In this document: piece after piece, positions 1-12,477 of the stretch
Layout of the letters: every line of letters starts with the position of its first letter
Position numbering within the stretch: position 1 is the first letter of the stretch
Assembly: GCF_000208745.1 (NCBI RefSeq)
Contig: NC_030859.1
Coordinates: forward strand, 3,426,108-3,490,107
Direction: 5' to 3'
Source of the DNA: Theobroma cacao
Lineage: Eukaryota > Streptophyta > Magnoliopsida > Malvales > Malvaceae
Length of the DNA stretch: 64,000 nucleotides
Program-made: the position numbers and the translations under genes
The notes under the pieces: model-generated
What the model saw: the letters and a program-made list of their open reading frames with translations, nothing else
What the model was told of the DNA's origin: nothing
Database searches by the model: none

Positions 1-3000
1 GCCAAACCCGACCCGTCTAAAGTCGCCGCTAAGGTACCCTTCTTTTTATTTTTAAAAAGTTTTTTTAATTAAATTCTCCTTGTTTGTTTTGAAAATTTTA
101 ACTTTTTTGAATAATAAAATTTGTGATTTTTATTTTTATATGGAATAATTGCTTATTTGAAGATTGAATATTGAAGTAAATATTAGTAGTACATATGAAT
201 GTAAAGTGCTTTTTAGTTAATGTTTTCATCGTTACTAAATGTAGTTCTGGTTTTTTATTATTTATGTTTTATTTATTAGCAACTTTCAAGGAAGTAAAAA
301 GTAAGTAGGAAAAACAGTAATGAAATCAATTCTGAATAATTAATTATAATTATAATTGTAATGTAAGGATTTTGAAAGTGGGTGTATTTGGATGGAAATT
401 TGTTAACTATGATTAAAGAAAAGCTTGGAAATTTAGTTAGGAGGTTGTGCTTGGTAGAATGAAAAATTAGCTCATATTTTTTTCTTCCTTTTTGATTTAG
501 GAAAAAGAATTAGCTGATAATTATAGTAACTGGGTTACTCCTTTTATGGATGTTGTGAGCAGAAAAAGAAAGAGGAAGAGAAAGCAAGAGAGAAAGAGTT
601 AAATGATTTGTTCAAAATTGCTGTTACCCAACCAAAAGTACCAGTAGGTATGTATGATGGTTTTTTCAAACTGAGTTATTTGTTGTTTTTATGTTTCTTA
701 TTTATACACTGGGTTGGCTTTGTTGATAATGGAAGTTGCATGTTGAATAGGTGTGGATCCCAAGTCCATAGTGTGTGAATTTTTTAAGGTGGGACAATGT
801 ATGAAGGGTTTTAAGTGCAAGTTTTCACACGATTTGAACGTTCAGCGGAAGGGTGAGAAGATTGATATTTACAGTGACAAGCGTGATCAAGGTAGTTGAT
901 ACTGATAGACATTTAGTTGTTATGCAATATTTTGACCCTTTTTTCATGTTTGTTTTTTCTCTTCTCTTTTTCTGTATCAATGGGATTATGATTTTTTTGC
1001 GGTGTTTTTATCTTAAGAAACAATGGAGGACTGGGACCAGGAGACACTGGAGAAGGTTGTGGAATCAAAAAAAACAGAGTATAACCAGAATAAGCCTACT
1101 GAGATTGTATGTAATCTTTTTCCTGCTCAATTTATTATAGACATAAGATGTTGATGGTATTTTGGCTAATCATATCTTGACATTTACAGTTTCTGCTCTG
1201 CTGTCTTTTTCCCTGTGGTGAAGGATAGCAATGAAAGAATGATTTTGGACGCTAAGAATTAGTGTGACTAAGGGCAAAAACTTAGAAGGTAGAAAATTAT
1301 GTTGGCAATTAGGTTTTGTCAAGTGGGCTCAGATTTTTATACTAATTATGATCATTAGGTGTTAATTTTAATTTTGGCTGATAATGATTGGCTGATTTCA
1401 ATAGGAAGAAAGAAAAGTAGATCCCCTAGATCATTCTTGGAGCTTAATAGCCTTAGGTGACGTTCAGCCATTATTCTGCCCAAGCCATTCTTAACAAATT
1501 ACATTTTGTCTACTGTTCTTCAATAAGATTCATTGTTTGTGATCTGATAACTACTTTCTGCAGTTATATATGTGGCGATGTATCATTATTTGTTGATTGT
1601 TTATAATACCTCTGTGCAGGTTTGCAAATACTTTCTGGAAGCTGTGGAAAAGAAACAGTATGGCTGGTTCTGGGAATGCCCAAATGGTGGCAAAGATTGT
1701 CACTACAGACATGCTCTTCCTCCAGGATATGTTTTGAAGTCTCAGATGAAGACACTTTTGGAGGAAGAGAGTGAGAAGATTTCTATCGAGGAAGAGATTG
1801 AAAACCAGGTAAAAAAATCATACTTAAGTTTGCCTAGTTGTAGTTTGCTTCTATTTTTTATGTATCACAACTCACAATGGCCATTTAGTTTCCTTTTTCT
1901 TTCTTCCCTCAATAAATGGACTATTTTAGCTTATATGTGCAAATATTTTCTTGTTTTCCGTGCTTATATTCGTTCTTGTTCTAATTGTTTGTCTGTTTAT
2001 TTCAGCGCTCAAAATTAACAGCATCCACTCCAATGACTCCTGAGCTATTTATGCTATGGAAGACGAAAAAGATGGAAGAAAGAGAAGCTAGTTTGGCTGC
2101 ACAACGAGCAGAGAGGGCTAAGAATGATCGCATGAGGTATTATCTTCCTGCAGGTTGCTCTGTATTAAAAATATTACATTGGAATGTTATTATATATTTG
2201 TTCGTCTATTTCAGTGGTCGTGAGTTGTTTCTCTTGGATGCAAGTTTGTTTGTGGATGATGCTGAGGCATATGAGGAATACCAGAGAGAAGAACCTGAGG
2301 TTGCTGAGCAGAAGGTAATTCTTCTACTATTAATTTTCAGTATCATTGACAACTCTCTGGCAGTTGGAAACTTGTTTTTCTGGTAAATCAACATCCTTCT
2401 TCAGTCCCCCCACCCACCACAAACAAACAGAAAAAAGAAAAACGAAAAAGGCCTTCTTATTCCCCCATGGGTTAAATTTTCTGATTCCAACTTACAGCAA
2501 TCTAGAGCCTCAAGGTTCTATTTGAGTCTTCCTTATACATTTTTTTACTTTGATATCAGCTCACTTTTCTTTTTTGGTTGGCATGCATTGACCAGTACAT
2601 GAATGCTTCCTCTGATCTCTATCAATTTTTTTTCCTGATAGTGTTGGGCTGTCCACTCATGCTTGTCTTTATCTCTAGCTTTTTCGATCACCTACCTTCT
2701 CCTCTGCTTTCTGTATACCTGCTTGCTTTGGAACAGAACAGAAGAGCATGCATCATAGATTTTTTCATGTGTACATGCATGGTCATTAATTACCATGGGT
2801 TGTTACTTGTAGAGTGGAGTACTGGAGTTATAATGTTTCACAGTGTAGTGCGTCATATTGAAATCTTGGATACCCTTTAGTATATAATTCATACTCTAAC
2901 CATACATTGGCAGGAGGACTTTTTTTTTTTTGAAAGGTCATTGGCAGTAGGACTTTGAACAGAAAAAATTAAACTGCTTCACATCCTACATGGTTGAACA

Positions 3001-3500
3001 GCATATCAAAAACAAGCTCCACTCATCTGGCATGAAGTCAGTAGTGGGCTATGCATGTATTGATTATCGGTGCCCTACACTTTGATGCTCTTTGGATTTT
3101 GGAAATGCTTGAGAATATGGATTGGAACAGAATATGTTATTTATATCGGATCTGCAAACTTAGAATTTGAACTGATAACACTGCTATTTCGATCATCTGA
3201 CTTACAGTGGGTAGAAACTCATAGTATATGGGGGTTTTCTTCTGTTAAGCATCATGACAATTTAAAATACATCTTATTTATGCTTTCTTAGCTCATTTTC
3301 ATTGTCTTCAATTTCAGGTCAAGGATGATTCAACAGCAGCTGGGCCAAGTAATGCAACTAGTGCAGTTGCTGATTCTGATGACATCCTTCTTGATGATGA
3401 AGATGATGAGCTTGATATGGATGAGCTAAATGAGCTTGAAGCTAGTTTGTCTAGAACATCTATTCATATTCGGGAGCCAGGTATTCCAGCGTCATATTGA
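1..3500 (+). CDS. Zinc finger CCCH protein, ZC3H15/DFRP1-like (C3H11/C3H21 type), 5' end outside window
   Basis: Eight exons join in frame: 1-33, 563-647, 751-891, 1018-1106, 1620-1808, 2006-2136, 2215-2314 and 3318-3500, giving 316 visible residues and a TGA stop. Two CCCH fingers are visible: C48-x7-C56-x5-C62-x3-H66 in exon 3 and C118-x17-C136-x6-C143-x3-H147 in exon 5 (residues counted from the window edge). A Lys/Glu-rich stretch precedes finger 1. After finger 2 comes a charged helical region ([16 protein letters not shown]) and an acidic tail ([19 protein letters not shown]). This matches the DFRP1/ZC3H15 family, whose members bind and stabilise DRG GTPases and associate with ribosomes in the cytoplasm; that role is family knowledge. 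Only the N-terminal few dozen residues are missing. The last intron is about 1 kb, the others 69-513 bp. No frameshift is seen. Confidence 0.93.
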
Positions 3501-6500
3501 AATGATAAACATGTGGTAAACAGCCGTAAGATTCTTGAAGGATTAAGAGTTTGTAACCTAGCTTTTAACCGGCAATGGAAAATATTTTTGTTTGAAACTG
3601 GTAAGTGTTCTCTTGCGCACCTTTTCTGCTCTTTAATGTGGCAGTGTCAAGTTTTGCTTCTTGTAGCCTCTTCCTGATTAAGATATGTTGGTCTTTAGCA
3701 GAAAACTTAGTTGAGCCTCATAATCTAGTCATTGGGCTATAGTGGCCAACTTGTCTATCCCATAATTGGAGCTTTTCTTGCATGATATAGGTCAATCAAA
3801 GGCTATAAGTACTCTCACTTGAAAATATAAGTTTTTGCTAGTACATTGACTGAAATGGTTTCATGAAGAATTGCCTCTTATTGAATCTGATACCACAGTT
3901 AATCAAATCTTAGGCTTATGAGTTATGACACAATGTGCACCACCCAATCATTGTTGATGGGCTACCTCCTTGCACATTGAACTAATAAGACTTGATAATC
4001 CAACAAAAGCCCCAAAGTTAATGATCCTTTTTCTTCTCTTTTTCCATAATCTCTTTCTTCATTCCTCCCTTCTTCAATCTGATAACTCGGAACAATTTGA
4101 ACTCCAAGGGAATCTTATCTTTCTTTTTTCTTTTTTCTTTTTTTTTGTCTCTATTTGGATTTTTGGACCCATGGTTTTGGTAGTATAAGGGATGAGAGTG
4201 TAATTTTGACTGAAAACTTGTTTTGATACATTGAGAGACTTCAATCCCCTCATGAACTCCTATTTCTTATCCAACCCTTTCAAAATTTCAAAGTCAAAGA
4301 AATGCAAGCAATAAGCAAATCATGACAATGAGGCATGAGCAAATCCCAAAACCAAAGTTTTCCACTTCTACGTTAGTGTACATGTCCAATCATTTAAAAC
4401 AACATTAGAGCCTAGAATCACTGACTAATCAAATTTAAAGATTTGGTAAAGACTACCTAACCTTGTTATTTTCTTTCTCATTTCAAGCACATTTTTTTAA
4501 TTACTTTCATGATTACAACTTGTAGAACACTCAATTGGTCAAGTCATTGAAATCAGTACATATTTCCTACTTTCAAATGAGATAGTATAAGCATTTTTTC
4601 CTCTTATGACTAAGCCTAATTGAACAGTAATGCATCTTCCTCTTAAACCCTACTCTGGGATTTGGATTTTACCCTCTAAAAGGAGGTAAAACAATTATTT
4701 GGTCAAGTTTTAATTGTTCTCTTCACAAGTGGTTTCTTGTCAAATTACAAGGAAGTTTGCAGCAAGCAACAGGGGGACTCTGATTAAGAAATGGAGTTTG
4801 ATCTTAAATTTCAGTAGAGCCATTAACACATTTGTTTTCAAATCCTTAAGTATATTAAGAAAATCTGTCGTATCGAAGCAAATCTTTTAATATATCAAAA
4901 AAACTTGTCGCATTGAAGCATTTGAGTTAATGATATATGTACATATTCTTCATGTATTAAAATCAAAATAAAAATTCATGTAAGCATCTTGATAAATTAT
5001 ATTAAAAGAATAAAACAAAATATTAAAAAATTAATAAAATATGTTATAACTAATCATTTAACCCCTTATTAAACTTTAAAATTACTGAGACAGACTGAAC
5101 CTTTAACTGAAACCTTTGGCCTTTTGGTGAGTCTTAGAAAGGAGGAGGAGTTGTAACCTTGTTGACAGGATCCCAGTATTATTCCTTAGAATTTGAGTCA
5201 AAGAGACATGGCCATAAATACAAAGAACGTTCCACAGCTTTCTTCCTGTCAAAATTCCACAGCTTGGATTAATCAATTCAAGGACCCCATCACATCCCTC
5301 AACGTGTTGTATTTAACCATATGTTTTTTTTTTGTTCACATTTTGACAGTCTAAACCTTTGAAAAAATTACCAAAAACAACAGACTAGACATATGATTGG
5401 TTGATTAAGGATGGTAATAATTATCTATAATAATAGTTACTACATATTAAGAGGGCTATTTTGCTAGTATCCCAAAGGTATCTTTTCACAATTTTTTTTT
5501 TTAACTTAAAGAAAATTCCATGGCAAAATTCAGATCAAATGAACATAGACAATAGATTTTTCAAAGTATTTTTTGGCTAAGTAAATATACCCCAAAGATC
5601 TTATCTTCAATGTAAAGCAATATTACTAGCCTTTTAAGACATGTGTTTTCAAATGCATAGGGAGTTTGACTTGTCTGGATAAGGAAGAATCAATGGGGAA
5701 GAAGGATAAAAGTAGAACTCAACCGACAACAAAAACTAAAAGAGAGAACATATAGCTGGAAGCAATTTTCTTCACAATTGTCTGCATGCAAGTTGCAGTT
5801 CGCTAACCCCTTCTTTCCTCCTTTTCTTCTTCCCCCAAAGACCAGCTTTGATGTTTGAAACAGCCAATAAGACAAGGCTGCAATGAGGGAAGATCATGGC
5901 ATTTCCCCAAAATAAAGATAGCATGTTAAATCAGCTTGGAGGCCTTGGACCAATTATTCAAAAGAGAAAAAGAGGGATTCAAAAAGAGAAAAGTGGGATT
6001 TAAATTATGGATACGTATACACAGACCGACAATAAAATTTTTAAATTTCATATACGAACTTGATTGAATGTATATGGATTAAAACCATCTTCTAAGAATA
6101 GTTAAAAACCCACTCTTATTACATAAAATAATAATATTAATTAATATATATAATACAGCTTGTTTTTGATGAAATTATAGTAGTAAAATAATTCCAAAAG
6201 TTAATCATATACTTAATTAAGCAGTAGACTCGAAACCCTATAATAAGATTCATGTTGTTTTTGCTAGAGCAGTGACAGCATCAAATAGAGTTTGAAAGAG
6301 GGTTTTGTCTATAAGATGATGACCAAAAATAATATTTCTTTATGATCAGTTCACACTGTTAGGGTTTTTTTTTTTAAGGTAGATTTATATATTTTTTTCC
6401 TCTTTTTTACCATCTAGACTGAAAGAATCCATACATGCTGCATGCACCACCATGGAATCTACTAATTATATATAGTTGGCAAGCAAAGGCCAATATATAG

Positions 6501-9018
6501 TATATGTTTATGTATGGTATAAGGTTGAATATCCTTTATATAAATTAATAACACAAGTAAGATTTGGACGAGGAGATATGTTAAAGTATTCGATAATCGG
6601 CTTGTTCATCGATCTTTGATTAAAAAAACTCTTCAATTAATTACTTCATTATTGTCTCATTAATTGGATTAAGGCTAACATAGTTTATAAGTACTGATAC
6701 AGACTAAGCAAAAAAGATAAGAGACAATCTTGGCTTGTATTTCAGGGTAGGTTAGCTTTTTATTATCATAAAGTTCCAAAGAAAATTCAGATGAAGAAAG
6801 TGAATATAAAAAGACAAATGGCCTGAAAAAGTCCGTTTCTGATCCAATGGATGGATGGGACTGGCATTCGAGCTAAGGAAATCAAATTCAGTCAATTCAA
6901 CCATCATTTGAATCTCTTCTGGGAGTCATTCAAATCAAAAGCAGGTTTATGATGTGAGATATGAAAACTATGGGTTTCTCAAATTCCAATTATGTGGAAA
7001 AGAATAACAAGCAATCACCTAATAATGAAGAAAAAGCATTACCACTTGCACCCTCTCTTTATCACCCTTTGCTCTATCATTACTTAATGCTAATGCACAA
7101 GATTAAGCAATATATATATATATATATGTATTAATCCTTAGCCTAATTAATCATATAGTTTATCTCTAAAACTGAAATCTTATGCATGTATGATTTATGA
7201 CATCATTGATGATTCTTTTTCTGTTTTTGACTGTGGAAAGAATTAAAAGGATTATACCTTTCCCACCATTCATAACCAAAATAGTCAAAGAGTAGGGAAA
7301 AAAAAGGTGAAGAAACAAAAGAAGAAGGAATTACAGTCAAAGGTTGCTGCAGTCACCATCGTATTATTTCATCATGTGCGGAAAGAGCGGGAGACATGCC
7401 ATGTTATGCCAGGAAGGTGGGGCTGGAATGCATGATATGTTGATGATATAAGCATGATGATGTAAGAACACTGATGTCAAAAATGATCTCTGATTTGATC
7501 AAACCCTTTTTTTTTTTTCCTTTCTCCTTTCCCCAACACTTTGAATTTGATTGAGCTGCATATGTCAGATTCCATTACCATAATCCAACTCAATATGAAG
7601 AAGTAAGTTATTTAACCTTTTCCCAATGGCCAGAATCATCTCATTCAACCTTGAGACTGAGCTTTTACTGTTCTTTTCCAAGCATTTGAGAAGAACTGTG
7701 CACATGGTTTAAGCTGAACAAGATGAATGGTCCCACTAGACTGTTTTTATAATCCTAGTTTGATGAGTGGTCACATTCTAGCCATGGAGGAAAGCTGGTC
7801 AAATTCAAATTCTTTGAAAGCTTTTGTTCTTATCCAACCCTTTTCCATCTTTGAGCCATAGGGAAAGCAAGGGGATGGAGTTATGCAGGACAAATGAATG
7901 GATTTAGTCAACAAGATTCGATCATTGAGTAGTATCTTAAGGATTGGTTCAGAAAATGTAAATGAGTTATTAAGAAAAGGAATATTTAATTCAATGAGGC
8001 CACTTGCAGCAGATTCATTGAATTTCTTTTCAACAGGGAACAAATGTCACTTTTTCTGTCATTTTGTTCCACAATAAAATTTCCAGGCTCAACAAATGAG
8101 GGACTATTGTTTAAATGCATGTGTTTTACATGTGTATTTTGGGGGTTTTTTTTCTTCAACATGTGTACTACTCAAAATTAAAGAAGCAGGCATAACAGTT
8201 GAATACAAGACCTAATTTCAACCAGAAAATTCGGTTCCAAATATTGGGAGTCTTGTCCTTATCCCCTAAGCTACCCTTTTTCACCATGTTAGACATGTTC
8301 AAGTGGTCATTCCAAGTGAAAACCTGAAGGTCCATTCCAATCAAAATAGAGCAGATCAATCAGGTGTCATAAATGCAATGAGTTGAATTTTGACTGAAAT
8401 CCCTTGTTTTTCAGTGGTTGAAATTGTTCCCTCACTGTTTTATTTCAGGGAAGTTATCTGGGTTTAAGAGGAAATTGCCTGTATGGATAAGCAAGAATCC
8501 CATCAAGACAGAAAAGAACAGAGGAAAGGAGTATTTCCGTACACTTTTCTACATTTATTTTCACCCCTAAAATCCTTTTTCCTGCCACCATATGAAACTG
8601 TGAACTGCAGATAAGCAGATTCAAGCCTTGAATAACTGATGTGACCTTTAATGATTACAAAACAAAGTTTTTAATGCTAACTGCCAAGCCAACTTTGTGG
8701 AAAAGAAAAAAGAAACAAATGATAGAGAAAAAGAGAGCAAGTAGGAGGAAGTTTATGCTATTTTCTTTTCACAGAAGCAAATAACATTAAGATGCAACAT
8801 AGAGATAACATTCAGACTAAGAAACAGGGAAAATTAATATATGCATATACTCATTTTCTACAATGAAGTCAAGAAACAACAAAGAAAGAAGAAGATATAG
8901 GAATATTTTCTTCAGCCCATTGCTAACTACTCTTCTCTCTTTCTCTCTCCCTCCCCCATGTCTCAACTACCTAATCACCCTGCTTGAATATATGCAGCTT
9001 CTCTAATAAGAATATTTG
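3501..9018. other. 3' UTR of the CCCH gene, then gene-poor intergenic DNA
   Basis: The first few hundred bases are probably the 3' UTR of the CCCH gene. The remainder is AT-rich, with only short ORFs lacking splice support or recognisable protein content. It includes an (AT)n run near 7111-7127 and, at 6315-6495, a segment that recurs at 10251-10412 (listed separately). I see no RNA gene or complete transposon. Confidence 0.5.
6315..6495. repeat. Left copy of a duplicated non-coding segment
   Basis: This stretch aligns with 10251-10412. Shared blocks in the same order include ATGATGACCAAA, GTTCACACTGTT, a T-rich run ending in CATC-AGAC, GAATCCAT, and AGTTGG-AAGCAAAG-CCAA. Each copy lies about 2-3 kb on the 3' side of a small PPKRG-protein gene on the minus strand, so the pair looks like the downstream flanks of a tandem duplication. 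Confidence 0.65.
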
Positions 9019-9219
9019 CTATTTCCTGGTGGATTCATGGTTGCTGAGATTCTGTTGGCTGCCTTCTTCACTCGCCCAGCGTTGTCCTCCTTTTGTGACA
9101 GTGATCATAGTCCCCAGACTCTCCACAATTTCCCCAAATATTTTTTCTTTGATCCTTCCTCTCTTTGGTGGAAGAAGGGATTTCTCTTGCTTCACTGGCC
9201 TCGTGACTTTGCTATCCAT
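9019..9219 (-). CDS. Small basic protein with PPKRG-R-IK core (tandem copy 1)
   Basis: The minus-strand ATG at 9219-9217 opens a 66-residue frame ending in TAG at 9021-9019. It reads MDSKVTRPVKQEK, then a conserved-looking core LLPPKRGRIKEKIFGEIVES at about residues 14-33, then a polar tail. The frame remains open upstream to another ATG at 9408, but that extension is low-complexity and hydrophobic. The ATG at 9219 gives MDSK directly before the conserved part, so I prefer it. A second gene with MEHKKTPERKP and a PPKRGQIKVKMF core lies 3 kb away on the same strand. That conservation in a duplicated locus supports real coding. It resembles a family of short uncharacterised plant proteins I recall with this core; no function can be assigned. 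No signal peptide or membrane segment is seen. Confidence 0.6.
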   Translation of the reverse strand: MDSKVTRPVKQEKSLLPPKRGRIKEKIFGEIVESLGTMITVTKGGQRWASEEGSQQNLSNHESTRK

Positions 9220-12093
9220 GCTTTCTGCTATGAAAAAGAGTAGTTGGATGGTGTGGAAACTTAAAGCGAAAGGTATGAGAATAGTTTCAAAGTCAGGGGA
9301 GAAACAGAAGAGATGGGAAGAAGAAAGATAAGAAAGAAGTGCAGATGAGACTCGGGAGTTTAGGGACTCAGTGGGGTCTAATATTATCCTAGTGGGGTAG
9401 CACAACACTCACGAGCCAACGCAGTGACAGAACCATATGCAAGTGAGTGCGAAAGCAAAAAGAGTTCTAAAATAGACAGATGGTACTACTTTTTGTTGGG
9501 GTTATAAAAAATCAGACAAAAAAGCAAGCAATAGACAGCTCATAATTTTGGTTTTCATCGGATTGTTCTTCCTTAGTAAATTTGCTTTGATTACCGCTTC
9601 TAATATAAGTAATGGGACAGGATTGAACCCAAAAAGGGAGCTCTAAAGCACATGAATAAAAGCAATTCAAGATAAATTCTATCTGAAGGCAAACAGAAAA
9701 CATTGCAAAGCACATACATGTACCTTATTTGATGTAGAAACCTATATAAACAGTGGCCACTTATTCCACAAAACATTGGCATATTAATCCTTATGTAATA
9801 TTAGTCTATGTTACTTGGATTCAGAGGTGAGTATTGGATATGTATGTGTCTGATACAGGTCCAGGCAATTTTTTCTAAGTTTTTCCTTATATATGGAGGG
9901 TCGGACCTCCATATTCATGTCCATAGATTATGTGCTAGACATGGATACTTCACAAAAAACGAAGAGTCAGAACCTTGTAAAAGGTTGCATCAGAGGTATA
10001 GCAAGTTTTTGGGATCATGATTAGGAACAGGTTCAACTATCACAGGCTGGCACTGCAAAACTCAATGTTTACAAGGTGTTTTTCTTATTTTTTGCTGGCA
10101 GCATAGCACATCCTACTCATAAACTGTCATAGACCAATCTTTCAGTATTTATTTAGCCCAATATAATAGCAGAAGGCTCAAAACACTATAAGATTCATTG
10201 TCTGCTAATGACTACTTAACAAAGTTATAAAAAAGAATGGGTTGGTTCAGATGATGACCAAATATTGTCTCTTTCTAAAGTGTTCACACTGTTGGGGACT
10301 TTGATTGAAGATTTATCCTTGTCGTTTTCTTTTCCCCATCTTTTTTCTCATCCAGACAATAAGAATCCATGCACTAATATAGAATCTTCAAAGTTGGTAA
10401 GCAAAGACCAAAAGTATTATTATAATAATAGTAGAGAAAACTATACCAGGGTCTGAAATTCTGTACAAGGTTAGTTTGTACAGACAGTCTTTCTTTGAGA
10501 CTCCGGCATCATTATCTCATGAACTGAAGGTACTTTCTTTCTGACACCGTTACCCCACTCAATCCTAGCTGCTTAGCTGTAGAGATTTAGAATGACCCAA
10601 CACTAAAACCAAATAGAACCCGGACTGATATATTTCCAGCCCACAACCAAAAGTTGTTTGAATTTGATAATATATACTGCCTTAAGCAATGTGCAGAGAT
10701 ACAAAAAGGGGAAAAATTCCAAGGTTTTTTTTCTATGTAAGTGGGGTTGGGTGGGGGGTTTAGTATAATCTAAACTTCCATTAACTGCCAAAAGGTGAGC
10801 CCCCAAACCCCCAAACCCTACATATCTACTAAATCAGGGCTGAAATTAGCATACAAGGGACTAGATTTTCTTTCATCTCATCCCTTCAATATCTCATTCT
10901 TTGTGCTTGTTGATTGCTTTGGTTTTTCATTCCCATCACTATTTGAGGCAATTTCACATTGATTTTCCTTGAAACATTCCAAAACCATTGTTGAAAAGAG
11001 TGAGATTTGCACCTTGCTCCACTTCATCAACATTGACTGAATAGTCTCATTGAACCTTTCCAAGTTTCTATTCGTCATTGACTCACCTCCATTCTAGCTA
11101 TAAGACAATACTCTCTTGAAGTATAATCTTTCCATTCATTATCTCAATCCCAATGTTCATCTGATTCTGGTTTTTGCTTGTTAATCGCGTCACATATACT
11201 ACCAAGCTTGTCATCCTCCTAGAATCATCAAGTAGTTAAAATATTATATTCAGATTAGTAGAATAACCATCTATTGTAGTCATGGTTTCTTTCTCTTCTT
11301 TAACCAAAAAAAAAAAAAAAGAAAAGAAACAAGTATATATTCCTTATTGATTTGATACAAGAGTTGGTTCATATCTACCACTAATCAACGTCTGTGGCCC
11401 ATTCTAAATCTTCTTACTACCAGCCTCCGGCCTCCAACAATAACATATTAATTTGTCCATTTAATGACCAGAAAAATGGAGGAAAAGGTTTATCTTTGCC
11501 TTTAACGTCACGCTAGGCAGCACAAACATACAAAGAAGAATAAGAAAAAGGGGAGAAAAAATTAATGGACTCATCAGAATCCAACAACAGTATATTATCT
11601 TTCAGTTTCGGCAGCTTTCGGAAAACATTCACCAGTAACAGATATGATTGTTCATTGTATGATTTAAATGAGCATAGATATAGAACACATGAAAAGAAAG
11701 AAACAGTTGGATTCTGCAACATTGCATCCTCATAAAATGTTGTCATCTTCTGCAAAACTGGGAAAAGAAGCCAAGTTAAAGAAATAGTGTAGATTTCACT
11801 GAGAAAAGAACTGGAAGACCAGCAACCAAACCATGATTTACAAAATATCAATATCCACCATAGCCATGAAATCCTATAACATACATAGAAACAATAATTT
11901 ACCAAGTTAACTAAATCCATTGTCAATCTCCTTCCACCTATACCCCAACTAAGAAACACTGAACTCTGAGGCTAAACAACTAAGCTTATCTGCTTGGGTA
12001 ATACGAGAGAGGGAAGGAAGAATGCAAGAAAAGCTTCATTTAGTTGTTACAGAAATCAAGAAATAAAGATATTGGATGACTTTATCATCTTGG
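9220..12093. other. Intergenic DNA between the two small-protein copies
   Basis: No supported gene. It contains the right copy of the duplicated segment (10251-10412). Short ORFs at 10878-11078 and 11513-11959 on the minus strand have no recognisable domain and no splice partners. Confidence 0.45.
10251..10412. repeat. Right copy of the duplicated non-coding segment
   Basis: Partner of 6315-6495, diverged by substitutions and small indels but with collinear blocks. It lies 1.7-1.8 kb to the left of the second PPKRG-protein gene, as the first copy does (2.5 kb) for the first gene. Confidence 0.65.
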
Positions 12094-12166
12094 TCAGGCA
12101 CCTGAATGCCCCTCTGATGGGTAGGTGCTAGGAGGGGGTGTTGTTGAGGCTGAGCTTCCACTTCCA

Positions 12167-12298
12167 TCACCTTCTTTTCCCTGTGAAACAACTAATTACT
12201 TTCTCTGCCAGCTGTATAAACATCTTAACCTTAATCTGACCCCTCTTTGGAGGGATCCTTACTTCTGGCTTCCTTTCTGGGGTCTTTTTATGTTCCAT
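12167..12298 (-). CDS. Small basic protein with PPKRG-Q-IK core (tandem copy 2), possibly frameshifted
   Basis: The minus-strand ATG at 12298-12296 opens a 43-residue frame ending in TGA at 12169-12167. Residues about 15-26 read IPPKRGQIKVKM, matching the core of the copy at 9019-9219. Just before the stop the sequence runs GGGAAAAGAAGG. If one A were absent the frame would continue to a TGA at 12096-12094 through a Gly/Ser-rich tail followed by STTPPPSTYPS. That tail resembles the C-terminus I recall for relatives, so the visible stop may reflect a 1-nt insertion or sequence error. A TATA-like CTATATATAT lies about 170 bp upstream. Function unknown; the tandem arrangement with the 9 kb copy indicates duplication. 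Confidence 0.55.
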   Translation of the reverse strand: MEHKKTPERKPEVRIPPKRGQIKVKMFIQLAEKVISCFTGKRR

Positions 12299-12467
12299 GG
12301 TTTTGAAACTGTCTTGGAAAGCTAAAGAATTGCTGTTTAGAAGTACAGAAGAAAGCAGAGGAAAAATCTGCTTTGCTTCTTACAGAAAGAGAAACTAATG
12401 GAAGAGTTTGACAGTTAACTATAAAATATAAGAAGAGAAGATTTAGGAGAAGGGACTGGTAACAAAC

Positions 12468-12477
12468 ATATATATAG
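12468..12477 (-). promoter_or_regulatory. Candidate TATA box for the small-protein gene at 12.2 kb
   Basis: On the minus strand the sequence is CTATATATAT, about 170 bp upstream of the ATG at 12298. Position and sequence suit a plant TATA box. No transcript evidence is available. Confidence 0.35.

Noticed and set aside
5230..5244. miR396-like word TTCCACAGCTTTCTT
   Set aside because: Only the first 15 bases match, and no pairing arm (star sequence) lies nearby, so there is no precursor hairpin.
7771..8043. 90-codon minus-strand ORF
   Set aside because: No similarity to the nearby small-protein genes and no recognisable feature; likely chance.
9620..9645. Two halves of a miR159-like sequence (GGATTGAA and GGGAGCTCTA) separated by extra bases
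   Set aside because: An 8-base insertion destroys the match and no precursor fold is evident.
11513..11959. 148-codon minus-strand ORF
   Set aside because: Composition is hydrophobic and random-like, there is no recognisable domain, and it lies in AT-rich non-coding DNA.
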